64,000 bases of DNA from Aspidapion aeneum (taxonomy: Eukaryota; Arthropoda; Insecta; Coleoptera; Brentidae), in the NCBI GenBank assembly GCA_963576565.1, contig OY755047.1, positions 35,121,851 to 35,185,850 on the forward strand, in the 5' to 3' direction. Position 1 is the stretch's first letter, and every line of letters begins with the position of its first letter. The position numbers and the translations under genes were made by a program. The notes under the pieces were generated by a model, which was not told where the DNA came from, ran no database searches, and saw only the letters and a list, made by a program, of their open reading frames with translations. Below are positions 31,930-41,069 of this stretch, piece by piece.

Positions 31930-34359
31930 TTAGGAGGGGGGGGGATCTGGGTCAATTAGTCTCCGGTGTAAAGGTGTGAAGCTTCTTTTTAAAGTTGCTT
32001 GTTTGTTTAAACATTTTAATGAGTTTTTTGTTAGTTCGTTGTTGATCTCTATGTCTTCGGTAAAGTCTAATCTTGTGAAATTTTTGGTAGTGATGTGGTG
32101 GATAATCCTAGAGTTGCTGTTTGGGCTGAATGAGTGTTTGGTTCTTGCAATGTGATTGCCAAAGGCTGACTTTTCTGGAGTTTTGATATGCTCTTTAAGC
32201 CTCACTTCAAGGTTTCTGCTTGTTCTTCCAATGTATGATGATTGACAAGTGCCACATTCCAATCTGTATATACCACTTTTTTTGAGTTTCTCTTTTTTAT
32301 CTTTAGCATTAGATAGGATTTTGCCTAGATTTGTGTTGTTGCTGTTTGTGATAAATAATTGTTCATTGTTTTCGCAAAGTGTTTTTGCGACTTGTTTGTT
32401 AAGGTGTTTGTTGATAAAAGGTAAACTACAGTATTTTGTCTCAGTTTTTACTTTGTTTTTTGAGGATTTGATTTGGGATTTTTTGATTAATTTATCAATC
32501 ATGTTAGGGCTGTAGCCATTATTGGAGGCTATTTGTTTTATTATGTTTACTTCATCTTGATAGTCCTCATTGTTCATTGGGATGTTCAGCAATCTGTGGA
32601 TGTAACAGTGGAAGGCAGCCATTTTGTGTTGGGTGGGATGGTGTGAGCAATTGGGTATAACATTGTCTGTCTGGGTTGGCTTTCTGTATATTTTATATTT
32701 GAATTGGTTGTTGTTGTTAGTAATTGTGATGTCTAGAAAATTTATTGATTTGTTTTCTTCTATTTCAAGAGTGAATTTGATATTTTTGTGTGCATTGTTT
32801 ATATTGTTAAGGATTTTGGTGGCTGTTGCTTTGTCTCCTTTTATTATTCCAAAGCAATCATCTACATATCTCCTCCATAATAGGATTTCTTTGTTGTTCG
32901 GCAGTATGTAATCATTCTCAATTTTGTTTACAAATACATCGGCTAGCCAGCCAGACAGGCAAAGTCCCATGGCCAATCCATCAGGTTGTCTGTAGTGGTT
33001 ACCATTGAATATGAAGAAATCTTGTGAGAGGCAATGATTCAGTAGTGTTAATATGGCATTTATGTTTGTTTGTGAGACATTGTTTGTTATTAGCATTTCT
33101 TTTACTATTTCGGTGGTTTCTTGTTTTGGCACGGATGTATAAAGGTTAGATACATCAAAAGAAATCATTAGATGGTCATTTTCTAATTTAAATTTTAGAA
33201 AATTTTCTACTAGTGAAGTGGTGTTTTTTAAAGTATGTGTGGGTTTGAATTGTGTGAGCTCTTTAAGAACTTCAAGAGTGAATTTAGCTAGGTGGGCAAC
33301 TGGGGTGTTGGTAAAACTACAAACTGGTCTGATAGGAATGTCCATTTTATGTATTTTTGGTAGTCCATAAAGTACTGAGATTTGAGGGTTAGATGTTGTA
33401 AGAAACTTAGATTTGTTGTTAGTTTCTTCAATGAAGTCTTTGAAGAGTTTGATGACTGCAATTGTTTTGTTTACATATGGTTTGAGTGGGTTGTTGTTTA
33501 TTTTCACAAATCCATTGTTGTCTAGAAATGTGTTGACTTTTTCGATATAGTCTTGTTTATTTAATATTACGATGCAGTTACCTTTGTCAGCTTTGGTTAT
33601 TATTAAGTTGTTGTCTTTTATTTTTTGTGAAATTTGTTTAAGATTGGCTTTGATTTTGGTTTCTTTTTGGGATAGTTTGTGTTTAAACTTTTTGTTTTTG
33701 TTGAGAGTGTAGAGTTGATTGTATATCTCGTTTCTAATGTGTTTCTTGGTATTGTTTTCTTGTGAAAACATTTTTTCAATGATGATATCAATTTCGATGG
33801 CAAACAGCGCTATTTCTTTTTCATTAATATTTTGTTTAGGCGCGAATTTTAATCCTAAGTTTAAGGTTTCAATTTTTTCTTTGTCAAAGATTGTGTTAGA
33901 GAGGTTTTTAATTCTCTCATGAAATTTAAAGTTGGAAAACTTGCTTTTGTTGAGATTTGCCTCTTTTCTAGATTGTTCCTGTTTATTTTTGATTAATTTG
34001 TCTAGCTTTGACTGCATTTTACTGAATTTCAAGTTTCGAGATCTTTGAACCCTAGAGCTTACAGAGTTTGTGATGTGATCTAAGTCTAAATCTGGATGAG
34101 AGTCTTTCAGGATGTCATAATTTTCAGTAACTTTAGCTTGAATTGATCTTAGTTTTGCATAGTGTTTGCATATGTTTCTGCGAATGATTTTCTTCTCTAA
34201 GTTCTGGGCGTCAGTAGGGTTGACGTTTCTTGATGTTTTGACTTTGGCGAAGGTGGGTACCACCTCATTGTTGATACATTGATTTAGGAACCATACATCT
34301 ATCTTTTTGTGTGCTCGTTGGATGAGGAGCGATGTGAGGGAAGCAACCGGAGCTACCAT
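31930..34359 (-). CDS. Penelope-like element polyprotein: RT plus GIY-YIG endonuclease
   Basis: About 809 codons from the first ATG (34359); the open frame extends upstream to near 34449 without an ATG, so the true start is uncertain. A lysine-rich N-terminal region (1-240) precedes the RT. The RT contains ITKADKGN, YGLPKIHK and RPVCSFTNTP, then SFDVSNLYTSVP (catalytic Asp near 402) and RYVDDCFG (497-503). A connector leads to GIYRLECGTC...YIGRTSR (about 696-715), a GIY-YIG nuclease with CxxC and a downstream ARTKH histidine. RT and nuclease together mark Penelope-like elements, which prime at a cut made by the GIY-YIG domain. The frame has no internal stop, so the copy is potentially intact. 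The block after the GLAMG motif reads LCLSGWLAD instead of the usual SPLSP..A. Confidence 0.88.
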   Translation of the reverse strand: MVAPVASLTSLLIQRAHKKIDVWFLNQCINNEVVPTFAKVKTSRNVNPTDAQNLEKKIIRRNICKHYAKLRSIQAKVTENYDILKDSHPDLDLDHITNSVSSRVQRSRNLKFSKMQSKLDKLIKNKQEQSRKEANLNKSKFSNFKFHERIKNLSNTIFDKEKIETLNLGLKFAPKQNINEKEIALFAIEIDIIIEKMFSQENNTKKHIRNEIYNQLYTLNKNKKFKHKLSQKETKIKANLKQISQKIKDNNLIITKADKGNCIVILNKQDYIEKVNTFLDNNGFVKINNNPLKPYVNKTIAVIKLFKDFIEETNNKSKFLTTSNPQISVLYGLPKIHKMDIPIRPVCSFTNTPVAHLAKFTLEVLKELTQFKPTHTLKNTTSLVENFLKFKLENDHLMISFDVSNLYTSVPKQETTEIVKEMLITNNVSQTNINAILTLLNHCLSQDFFIFNGNHYRQPDGLAMGLCLSGWLADVFVNKIENDYILPNNKEILLWRRYVDDCFGIIKGDKATATKILNNINNAHKNIKFTLEIEENKSINFLDITITNNNNQFKYKIYRKPTQTDNVIPNCSHHPTQHKMAAFHCYIHRLLNIPMNNEDYQDEVNIIKQIASNNGYSPNMIDKLIKKSQIKSSKNKVKTETKYCSLPFINKHLNKQVAKTLCENNEQLFITNSNNTNLGKILSNAKDKKEKLKKSGIYRLECGTCQSSYIGRTSRNLEVRLKEHIKTPEKSAFGNHIARTKHSFSPNSNSRIIHHITTKNFTRLDFTEDIEINNELTKNSLKCLNKQATLKRSFTPLHRRLIDPDPPPS

Positions 34360-34466
34360 ACTGTAGGTTAAACTGCAAGGGAGGGGTTGGTTGCGTGCAC
34401 GTTTTTTCAAATGCAAAAATGGAAATTTTGTATTTCGTGCAAAAAATCTTTATTGAACTATGTCAT

Positions 34467-34510
34467 GGGCAGAGCGCTTTCGACCACTTTGTGGTCATCA
34501 TCAGTGCCTC
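34467..34510 (-). ncRNA. Hammerhead ribozyme-like motif in PLE terminal segment (copy A, 5' side)
   Basis: Same arrangement and, over the motif, the same bases as 31285-31328: GGCA, CTGATGA, GACCAC/GTGGTC, GAA, AGCGCT, C, TGCC on the minus strand. It sits about 110 bases upstream of the first ATG of copy A, so the full unit is bounded by two such motifs in the same orientation, as needed for release of unit-length RNA. Confidence 0.6.
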
Positions 34511-34566
34511 TGAAATAAAGAGAGCCTATTTCAAAATTTAGATGATAGTCTGTAAAAAATATATGT

Positions 34567-36277
34567 ATGTATAAAATAAAAGACAACAACTTAATAATAA
34601 CCAAAGCTGACAAAGGTAACTGCATCCTAATATTAAATAAACAAGACTATATCGAAAAAGTCAACACATTTCTAGACAACAATGGATTTGTGAAAATAAA
34701 CAACAACCCACTCAAACCATATGTAAACAAAACAATTGCCATCATCAAACTCTTCAGACTTCATTGAAGAAACTAACAACAAATCTAAGTTTCTTACAAC
34801 ATCTAACCCTCAAATCCCAGTACTTTATGGACTACCAAAAATACATAAAATGGACATTCCTATCAGACCAGTTTGTAGTTTTACCAACACCCCAGTTGCC
34901 CACCTAGCTAAATTCACTCTTGAAGTTCTTAAAGAGCTCACACAATTCAAACCCACACATACTTTAAAAAACACCACTTCACTAGTAGAAAATCTACAAA
35001 AATTTAAATTAGAAAATGACCATCTAATGATTTCTTTTGATGTATCTAACCTTTATACATCCGTGCCAAAACAAGAAACCACCGAAATAGTAAAAGAAAT
35101 GCTAATAACAAACAATGTCTCACAAACAAACATAAATGCCATATTAACACTACTGAATCATTGCCTCTCACAAGATTTCTTCATATTCAATGGTAACCAC
35201 TACAGACAACCTGATGGATTGGCCATGGGACTTTGCCTGTCTGGCTGGCTAGCCGATGTATTTGTAAACAAAATTGAGAATGATTACATACTGCCGAACA
35301 ACAAAGAAATCCTATTATGGAGGAGATATGTAGATGATTGCTTTGGAATAATAAAAGGAGACAAAGCAACAGCCACCAAAATCCTTAACAATATAAACAA
35401 TGCACACAAAAATATCAAATTCACTCTTGAAATAGAAGAAAACAAATCAATAAATTTTCTAGACATCACAATTACTAACAACAACAACCAATTCAAATAT
35501 AAAATATACAGAAAGCCAACCCAGACAGACAATGTTATACCCAATTGCTCACACCATCCCACCCAACAAAAAATGGCTGCCTTCCACTGTTACATCCACA
35601 GATTGCTGAACATCCCAATGAACAATGAGGACTATCAAGATGAAGTAAACATAATAAAACAAATAGCCTCCAATAATGGCTACAGCCCTAACATGATTGA
35701 TAAATTAATCAAAAAATCCCAAATCAAATCCTCAAAAAACAAAGTAAAAACTGAGACAAAATACTGTAGTTTACCTTTTATCAACAAACACCTTAACAAA
35801 CAAGTCGCAAAAACACTTTGCGAAAACAATGAACAATTATTTATCACAAACAGCAACAACACAAATCTAGGCAAAATCCTATCTAATGCTAAAGATAAAA
35901 AAGAGAAACTCAAAAAAAGTGGTATATACAGATTGGAATGTGGCACTTGTTAAACATCATACATTGGAAGAACAAGCAGAAACCTTGAAGTGAGGCTTAA
36001 AGAGCATATCAAAACTCCAGAAAAGTCAGCCTTTGGCAATCACATTGCAAGAACCAAACACTCATTCAGCCCAAACAGCAACTCTAGGATTCTCCACCAC
36101 ATCACTTCCAAAAATTTCACAAGATTAGACTTTACCGAAGACATAGAGATCAACAACGAACTAACAAAAAACTCATTAAAATGTTTAAACAAACAAGCAA
36201 CTTTAAAAAGAAGCTTCACACCTTTACACCGGAGACTAATTGACCCAGATCCCCCCCCCCTCCTAACAATTTTATGA
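34567..36277 (+). pseudogene. Penelope-like element, 5'-truncated inverted copy (copy B)
   Basis: Nearly identical to the last two thirds of copy A but on the opposite strand, starting at KIKDNNLIITKADKGN. Relative to copy A it lacks two bases near 34755 (frameshift after IIKLF) and has a stop (TAA) in place of the Gln codon after LECGTC at about 35951, within the GIY-YIG domain. RYVDDCFG and the LCLSGWLAD block are kept. A few amino-acid differences (for example NLQ versus NFL, TQQKM versus TQHKM) separate the copies. It therefore cannot make a full protein. Confidence 0.85.
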
Positions 36278-36867
36278 ACACAAACAACCAGGCGAGAAAC
36301 AGATTGGCTTCCATATAAAAACATTTACACACAACACACATTCACCACAGATTCGCTCACACAAATACACCAAATACCACCACACGTCATACCACACTAA
36401 ATTAAACACAAACATAAACCCACCCTTAAGGTCCATTACATGTAACGCACCATTAAAATATCTTTATACAAAGCACCAACATCTTCCTCTATATATCCAC
36501 CGATCTTAAAAGCGATCAAGATATACACTTCTTTGTCAAAAGCCACCTATAAAATTACACCTTATTGAAAGCTATGTCGATAAAAACAAACAAGTTCCTA
36601 ACCTAGATTTTAAGAAATTTTTTTTATAAACAACTTTTTTAAAACACGACTGAGATTGAAACCCAAGAGTACCTTATAGTTTTAGGAAATTTTAACTTTT
36701 TATATTATATTTTAACGTGTTATGTGTTCGTTTGACAATTTTTAATCTGTTTTATGACTTAATCTGTTTTATAACTTAAGGAACCACTCAAAGATCAAGA
36801 ACATGTAAGTCTCTTATATTTTTTACAGACTATCATCTAAATTTTGAAATAGGCTCTCTTTATTTCA

Positions 36868-36912
36868 GAGGCACTGATGATGACCACAAAGTGGTCGAAA
36901 ACGCTCTGCCCA
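36868..36912 (+). ncRNA. Hammerhead ribozyme-like motif in PLE terminal segment (copy B), stem III altered
   Basis: Plus-strand counterpart of the motifs at 31285 and 34467. GGCA, CTGATGA, GACCAC/GTGGTC, GAA and TGCC are unchanged, but the stem III palindrome is AACGCT instead of AGCGCT, losing its self-complementarity. I infer reduced or no activity. Confidence 0.5.
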
Positions 36913-37017
36913 TGACATAGTTCAATAAAGATTTTTTGCACGAAATACAAAATTTCCATTTTTGCATTTGAAAAAACGTGCACGCAACCAACCCCTCCCT
37001 TGCACTGATAGGTTTAT

Positions 37018-37764
37018 TTATTCTGACAGACTTTGTTTAAAACTAATCCAGTCAGTCAGTTTATTAACTGGTGAGATATTTGCTTCTTTCTTTATTATGT
37101 TTTTACTAAGAGTTAGAATAATAGGTGAATGATCTGAGTGTAAATCAAAACTTTCTTCTATATCTACAAAAATTAAAGATATATTTTTGACTATAAAAAA
37201 ATCAATTAGATCTGGAATTTTTCCTGGATCTGTTGGATAGTATGTGGGCTTACCAGTTGATATTGGCTCACATTGATATTCACTAATAGCTTGCAAAAGT
37301 TCTTTTCCTTTAGAATTCGTCAGTCTAGATCCCCAGTAGGTATTTTTTGCATTAAAGTCACCTCCAATTATAAAACGGTTTCCTAATTTTCTGAGAAAAT
37401 TAAGATATTGATTTTTCTTTAGTAAGTGCCTTGGTGGTATATAGACAGCACTTTGTAGTGTATATGTTTTGGTTTTTACACTTACTAATGCAGCTTGAAT
37501 CTCTATGGTTTTATATCCCATCTCCTCATAGTGTGATATATTTTCTTTAATAATTACAGCACTTCCCCCATGTGCAGTATTGCTAGGGTGAGTTGTATGA
37601 TACACTTTATAACCCTTAAATTTAATGTGAGACTGGTTAGTGAAATGCGTTTCTGACACAAGGCAGACGTCAATTTTTTCTATGTCTAGAATAACTTGCA
37701 AGTCTTGCTGATGTTGCAAGAGACCATTGGCATTCCAAGCTAGAATTCTAAGATTACTGACCAT
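37018..37764 (-). pseudogene. Jockey ORF2 endonuclease domain
   Basis: From ATG at 37764 the frame reads LRILAWNANGL (catalytic Asn), VSETHF (catalytic Glu), GGSAVIIKENI, YIPPRHL, IIGGDFNAKNTYWGSR (catalytic Asp and Asn), LIDFFIV and LHSDHSPI (terminal Asp-His). It is the apurinic/apyrimidinic-type nuclease that nicks target DNA for LINE insertion. It ends at a TAA (37018-37020) that interrupts what is otherwise a continuous ORF2: the sequence after the stop leads in frame across the ACTGATA target duplication into the RT at 31214. The start overlaps the ORF1 stop in the arrangement ATGGTCAGTAA. Confidence 0.85.
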
Positions 37765-37804
37765 TTTGAGGCATATTGGTAGCTCCGTTATTGCTACTTT
37801 CTAG

Positions 37805-39508
37805 TTTTTTTTTTTTTTACGGTTAAGCGCACTCGCAAGGAGGTCCCTATCAAGCTCGAGAAGCGGCCAGTGCGCGGAAATGTTGGTGTGTGTTGGTTTT
37901 GAAACGGTTCAGGTTGTAACCTGCAGGGAAAACTGTCGCAGGGAGTTTATTCCACAGCGATGCTGTTCTCCAGAGATATGAATTCTGATATAATGAGGTT
38001 CTTGGTGCCTCTATTTTGACAGTAAATTGATGGTTACCGTCTGTTTGACGTGTGCACCTAGTAGGTGCTACTCCCGGGGGGATCATACGTGCCAACTCTT
38101 CAGAGCATTTTCCGTGATAATACCTGTAGAAGAGAGATAGATCGCCCACAGTTCTTCGATGTTCGAGACTATCCAAACTACGGGTAAGTGCGAGGTCATT
38201 GATCAGCTTGATAGCTCGTTTTTGCACGGTGTTCAAAAGCATTAAGGTATGTTTGGGTGCCGCACTCCATATATGTGAGCAGTACTCCATAGTTGGTCGA
38301 ATCTGGGCTTTGTAGAGTGTCAGCAGTTGGCTTGGTGTATACAGATGTCTTGTACGAAATAGCACCCCAAGCTTTTGGGACGCCCTTTTAGCTATATCTG
38401 CCACGTGACTGTGCCATGACATGTTGGTCTCTGCAGTGACTCCTAAGATGTTCAACTGGCTCTGCAATGTGACAGCACTTCCAGATAGCATGATGTTTGG
38501 CTCACCGGTGCTGGTCTTTTTTGAAAACAGGGCTGCTTGGGTTTTCTGCGCGTTGAACTGTACAAGGTTTTTGTTGCCCCAGTCCTCTATTATCTCCAGG
38601 TCGTTATTTATCTGCGATATTTGAGTTTGTCTAAGATGATGGAATTCACGTGCGGATAGACACTGAGTGGGTGGTATGACTGAGGAGACTACATTGCCAT
38701 CATCTGCAAAGCAATAAAGTGGATTTACTGTTTTATCTATGAGGTCATTTATGTAAATCAGAAAAAGTGTTGGCGAAAGGATTGCTCCCTGTGGCACACC
38801 AGCATTTATTTGGTAAGAGTTGGAGTTCCGGCCATCCAGTGCAACATAAATGGATCTATCCTTAAGGTAACTTTCAAACCAAGTGCAAAGTTTCGGCGAC
38901 AATCCCATTGCTTTAAGCTTGTTGAGCAGATTTTCATGCCAGACTTTATCGAATGCTTTTGATATATCTAAGGCAATTGTTCTTGTTTCGCCCCGTAACT
39001 CAATCGCTTTTTGCCATAAATGAGTGACGTATGTAAGTAAATCGCCAGTTGACCTATATTTTCGAAATCCGTATTGCTTGTCGTTGATAAGTTTGTACTT
39101 TTCCAAGTACTTGATTAGGTGATTGTTCACAACTCTTTCCATTACTTTTGATATCACCGGAAGTAGAGCAATTGGTCTATAGTTTAACGGATCTGTCTTT
39201 TTTCCTTTCTTTGGAATAGGTTGTACTGCGGCAGACTTCCATGGTGATGGATATACTCCTTGCCTGTAAGAGAAATTGAATAATTTAGCGAAAGTTGGGG
39301 TGAGTTCGTTAGCACAATTTTTGAGTACTATCGCGGGAATGCCATCTGGACCCATTGCTTTGTTTGTATCCAACTTTTTAAGGGATTTTCGTATTTCTCT
39401 GTGACAAAAGGGTACCTCTGGCATACTGTGGGAAACCCTTTCAATGAACGGTGGAGTTTTTCCATTTGGCACTGTTAGGTTTGAGTTGGAGGAAAAGATT
39501 TTGGCCAG
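37805..39508 (-). mobile_element. 5'-truncated CR1-like LINE inserted in Jockey ORF1
   Basis: The segment contains a CR1-group RT and C-terminal domain, a short 3' untranslated region (GCGAGTGCGCTTAACCGT) and a 14-base A run (T run at 37805-37818 on the plus strand). Outside it, Jockey ORF1 resumes as LESSNNGATNMPQNGQ-stop. The 5' junction is near codon 243 of the fused frame, where TKL of Gag meets AKIFSSNSN. Only the ORF2 part from just before the RT is present. No clear target duplication beyond two to five ambiguous bases. Confidence 0.75.
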
Positions 39509-40237
39509 CAGTTTAGTTAATCGCTCATCAAGTTTGTTCAATTTCTCCAAAATTAATTGAATTGTTTGTTCCATAGTATTTTGACTACTGATATTAATAT
39601 CAGGTATAGTAGCTGTTGCTGCTACTTGGCTGTATGTCCTTGTCACAGAGTTTTGTGTGACTGTGTTTCTTGTCTGTTGGGTTTGTCTATTTGTAATCCC
39701 GTTTGGCGTGAGATTCGGTTTCTTAGGTTTATTTTTTAATTTTTGTATGTCTTTAGCAACAAGACATCCTCTGTAGTTAGCAGGATGCTTGCCTCCACAG
39801 TGGATGCATTTTGGCTCAGATTCTTTTGGTTTGGGGCATTCTACAGTAAGATGTTTCCCCGTGCATTTTACGCAACGTGGTTCTTTAGCGCAATATTTTT
39901 GCGTGTGTCCATAAGATTGACATCTTTTACATTGAGGGACTAATTTTGAGGTTTTTAGTGCTTTTATTTCCACTTCAATCCCAAGGATACTGGAAATTTC
40001 AAAAATTTTGTTGATATCTTCATCGTGGCTAAATGTGAGCATAAACATGTTAAGAGGTTGTCTTGTTCTCCATTTCAGTTTGTTGCTGGCTTCCAGTGCC
40101 TTAAAACCTTTTTTTTGTAGATCAGCTACAATTTTTTGTGGGTCACATGAGAAGTGTAGCCTATTCGCTATTACTCTAATTGGCGTTATTTGTTTGTTTT
40201 CGTATGAGTGCCATTGATAATTTATTTTATTAAGCAT
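37850..40237 (-). CDS. Chimeric open frame: Jockey Gag fused in frame to CR1-like RT
   Basis: An uninterrupted frame of about 795 codons. Residues 1-243 are Jockey ORF1: a PRE_C2HC-like region (PIRVIANRLHFSCDPQKIVADL, split here as PIRVIANRLHF and CDPQKIVADL), then three zinc knuckles, C103-C106-H111-C116, C122-C125-H129-C134 and C144-C147-H151-C158, and a coiled-coil-like tail. From residue 244 it is a CR1-like ORF2: KAMGPDGIPAIVLK, LNYRPIALLPVISKVMER, KQYGFRKYRSTGDL, IALDISKAFDKVWH (Asp 424), AGVPQGAILSPTLFLIYIND, CFADDG (Asp 512 and 513) and a C-terminal domain with LWNKLP. The fusion arises from the insertion, not from element design. The first Met (40237) is internal; the Gag frame continues upstream to about 40285 before a frameshift. 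Confidence 0.8.
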   Translation of the reverse strand: MLNKINYQWHSYENKQITPIRVIANRLHFSCDPQKIVADLQKKGFKALEASNKLKWRTRQPLNMFMLTFSHDEDINKIFEISSILGIEVEIKALKTSKLVPQCKRCQSYGHTQKYCAKEPRCVKCTGKHLTVECPKPKESEPKCIHCGGKHPANYRGCLVAKDIQKLKNKPKKPNLTPNGITNRQTQQTRNTVTQNSVTRTYSQVAATATIPDINISSQNTMEQTIQLILEKLNKLDERLTKLLAKIFSSNSNLTVPNGKTPPFIERVSHSMPEVPFCHREIRKSLKKLDTNKAMGPDGIPAIVLKNCANELTPTFAKLFNFSYRQGVYPSPWKSAAVQPIPKKGKKTDPLNYRPIALLPVISKVMERVVNNHLIKYLEKYKLINDKQYGFRKYRSTGDLLTYVTHLWQKAIELRGETRTIALDISKAFDKVWHENLLNKLKAMGLSPKLCTWFESYLKDRSIYVALDGRNSNSYQINAGVPQGAILSPTLFLIYINDLIDKTVNPLYCFADDGNVVSSVIPPTQCLSAREFHHLRQTQISQINNDLEIIEDWGNKNLVQFNAQKTQAALFSKKTSTGEPNIMLSGSAVTLQSQLNILGVTAETNMSWHSHVADIAKRASQKLGVLFRTRHLYTPSQLLTLYKAQIRPTMEYCSHIWSAAPKHTLMLLNTVQKRAIKLINDLALTRSLDSLEHRRTVGDLSLFYRYYHGKCSEELARMIPPGVAPTRCTRQTDGNHQFTVKIEAPRTSLYQNSYLWRTASLWNKLPATVFPAGYNLNRFKTNTHQHFRALAASRA

Positions 40238-40259
40238 TTTAGTAACCAGCCGATAGCTC

Positions 40260-40851
40260 TCAGCGTCTTGTACATTTATTTTCGTTATTTAAAACTTTTA
40301 TTTTAACTCCTTGTATGATATTTAACTTTTCATAAATATCATTAAAATTATTTACGCCATTTACCATAATCGGTGGAGGTAATGGAGCTTTTTTAACCTT
40401 AGTAGGGGGTTCTTCATTTTGTGTTTTATTGGAGGGCTCTCCAGTGCCCGAGCTTTTTTGTGGTGGTGAGAGTGAAGTATCCATTCGACGTTTTTTCCAA
40501 CCTTTTCCATTTTGTCTGATCCACTCAGTTTCTCTTGCTAGATCGTCCTCATCAGTAATGTAGTCCATGTCAGACTCTTCTTTTTTAGTGACTTTTGTCT
40601 CTAAATCTGCAAATTTTTTTTGCATACTTTCCAGTTGACTTCGGAGATAATCCACTTGTACACTAAGCTTATTTTTTTTCGTTTTGGGATTTTTTCCATT
40701 CGCTATATAAAACTTCTTCATTTTGTGTTCTAGCATGGCTATCCTGAAATAATTCGGCATTATTCATTTTTTCTTGATTTTGTTTGGGCTTTTCGCTAAT
40801 TTTTAAAACAAGCTTCACAGGTGATGGTACACTTTTTTTGCTTTTAAACAT
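40260..40851 (-). pseudogene. Jockey ORF1 (Gag) N-terminal region, two frameshifts
   Basis: The start is the ATG at 40851 (MFKSKKSVPSPVKL). The frame shifts in an A-rich run near 40672-40682 and continues as NKLSVQVDYLRSQLESMQ, a coiled-coil-like and then acidic segment (MDYITDEDDLARETEWI). A proline-rich stretch (PPLPPPIMVNGVNNFNDIY, written here as PLPPPIMVNGVNNFNDIY) follows. A second shift near 40270-40290 leads into DAESYRLVTKMLNKINYQWH, the start of the conserved Gag core in the fused frame downstream. Jockey Gag binds element RNA and directs the RNP to the nucleus and chromosome; this copy cannot make full-length Gag. Confidence 0.7.
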
Positions 40852-41011
40852 GATATATTATTTATAATAAACATTGTTTATAGATATTTAACAGATTTTT
40901 CGCGCGCGCGTTTTATTATAAACAAAACAAACCTCGACTTGACCTCGTTAGCACTATTACGCAGGTACGATGCAATACAACCGTACCGAACTGCGATCGA
41001 ACGAATGAATG
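40852..41011 (-). promoter_or_regulatory. Jockey 5' untranslated region with putative internal promoter
   Basis: Minus-strand leader between the inferred 5' end and the ORF1 ATG. GGTCATTCATTC at the very start resembles the initiator found at the +1 site of Jockey-type LINEs, whose promoters are internal and TATA-less. A CGCGCGCG run lies at about 40900-40908. The placement rests on motif resemblance only. Confidence 0.35.
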
Positions 41012-41069
41012 ACCTTAAAAAATTATACCATAAAATTTGTTGTTGTCTTCTGGGTAAGTTAAGATTGCT

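Larger units (their letters stand above)
31226..37003. mobile_element. Penelope-like element array: inverted pair of copies with pLTRs
   Basis: The 5.8-kb insertion is flanked by ACTGATA (31219-31225 and 37004-37010). Copy A (minus strand) has a downstream terminal segment (31226-31600), ORF (31930-34359) and an upstream terminal segment (about 34400-34566). Copy B (plus strand) starts at 34567 within the coding region and runs through its 3' end to a terminal segment at about 36830-36960. After that the first codons of another tandem unit appear before the duplication (36961-37003). The two copies are nearly identical by eye. This inverted arrangement with partial tandem pLTRs is characteristic of PLE insertions. 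Confidence 0.85.
29097..41011 (-). mobile_element. Jockey-clade LINE carrying two nested retroelement insertions
   Basis: Minus-strand Jockey element. The 5' end is placed near 41011 because GGTCATTC, the Jockey-type initiator context, lies there, upstream of a CGCGCGCG-rich leader and ORF1 (start 40851). ORF1 (Gag with three zinc knuckles) is followed by ORF2 (ATG at 37764), whose start overlaps the ORF1 stop. ORF2 runs through endonuclease, RT and C-terminal domain to 29321, with an A-rich tail near 29097-29130. A CR1-like LINE (37805 to about 39508) is inserted in ORF1 and a PLE inverted pair (31226-37003) in ORF2. Without the insertions the element would be about 4.4 kb. Only a few frameshifts and one stop are seen, so it is fairly young. 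Confidence 0.8.

Noticed and set aside
32249..33922. Plus-strand frames of 60-95 codons opposite the PLE gene
   Set aside because: They are antisense shadows of the Penelope ORF; the same frames recur in copy B because the DNA is repeated.
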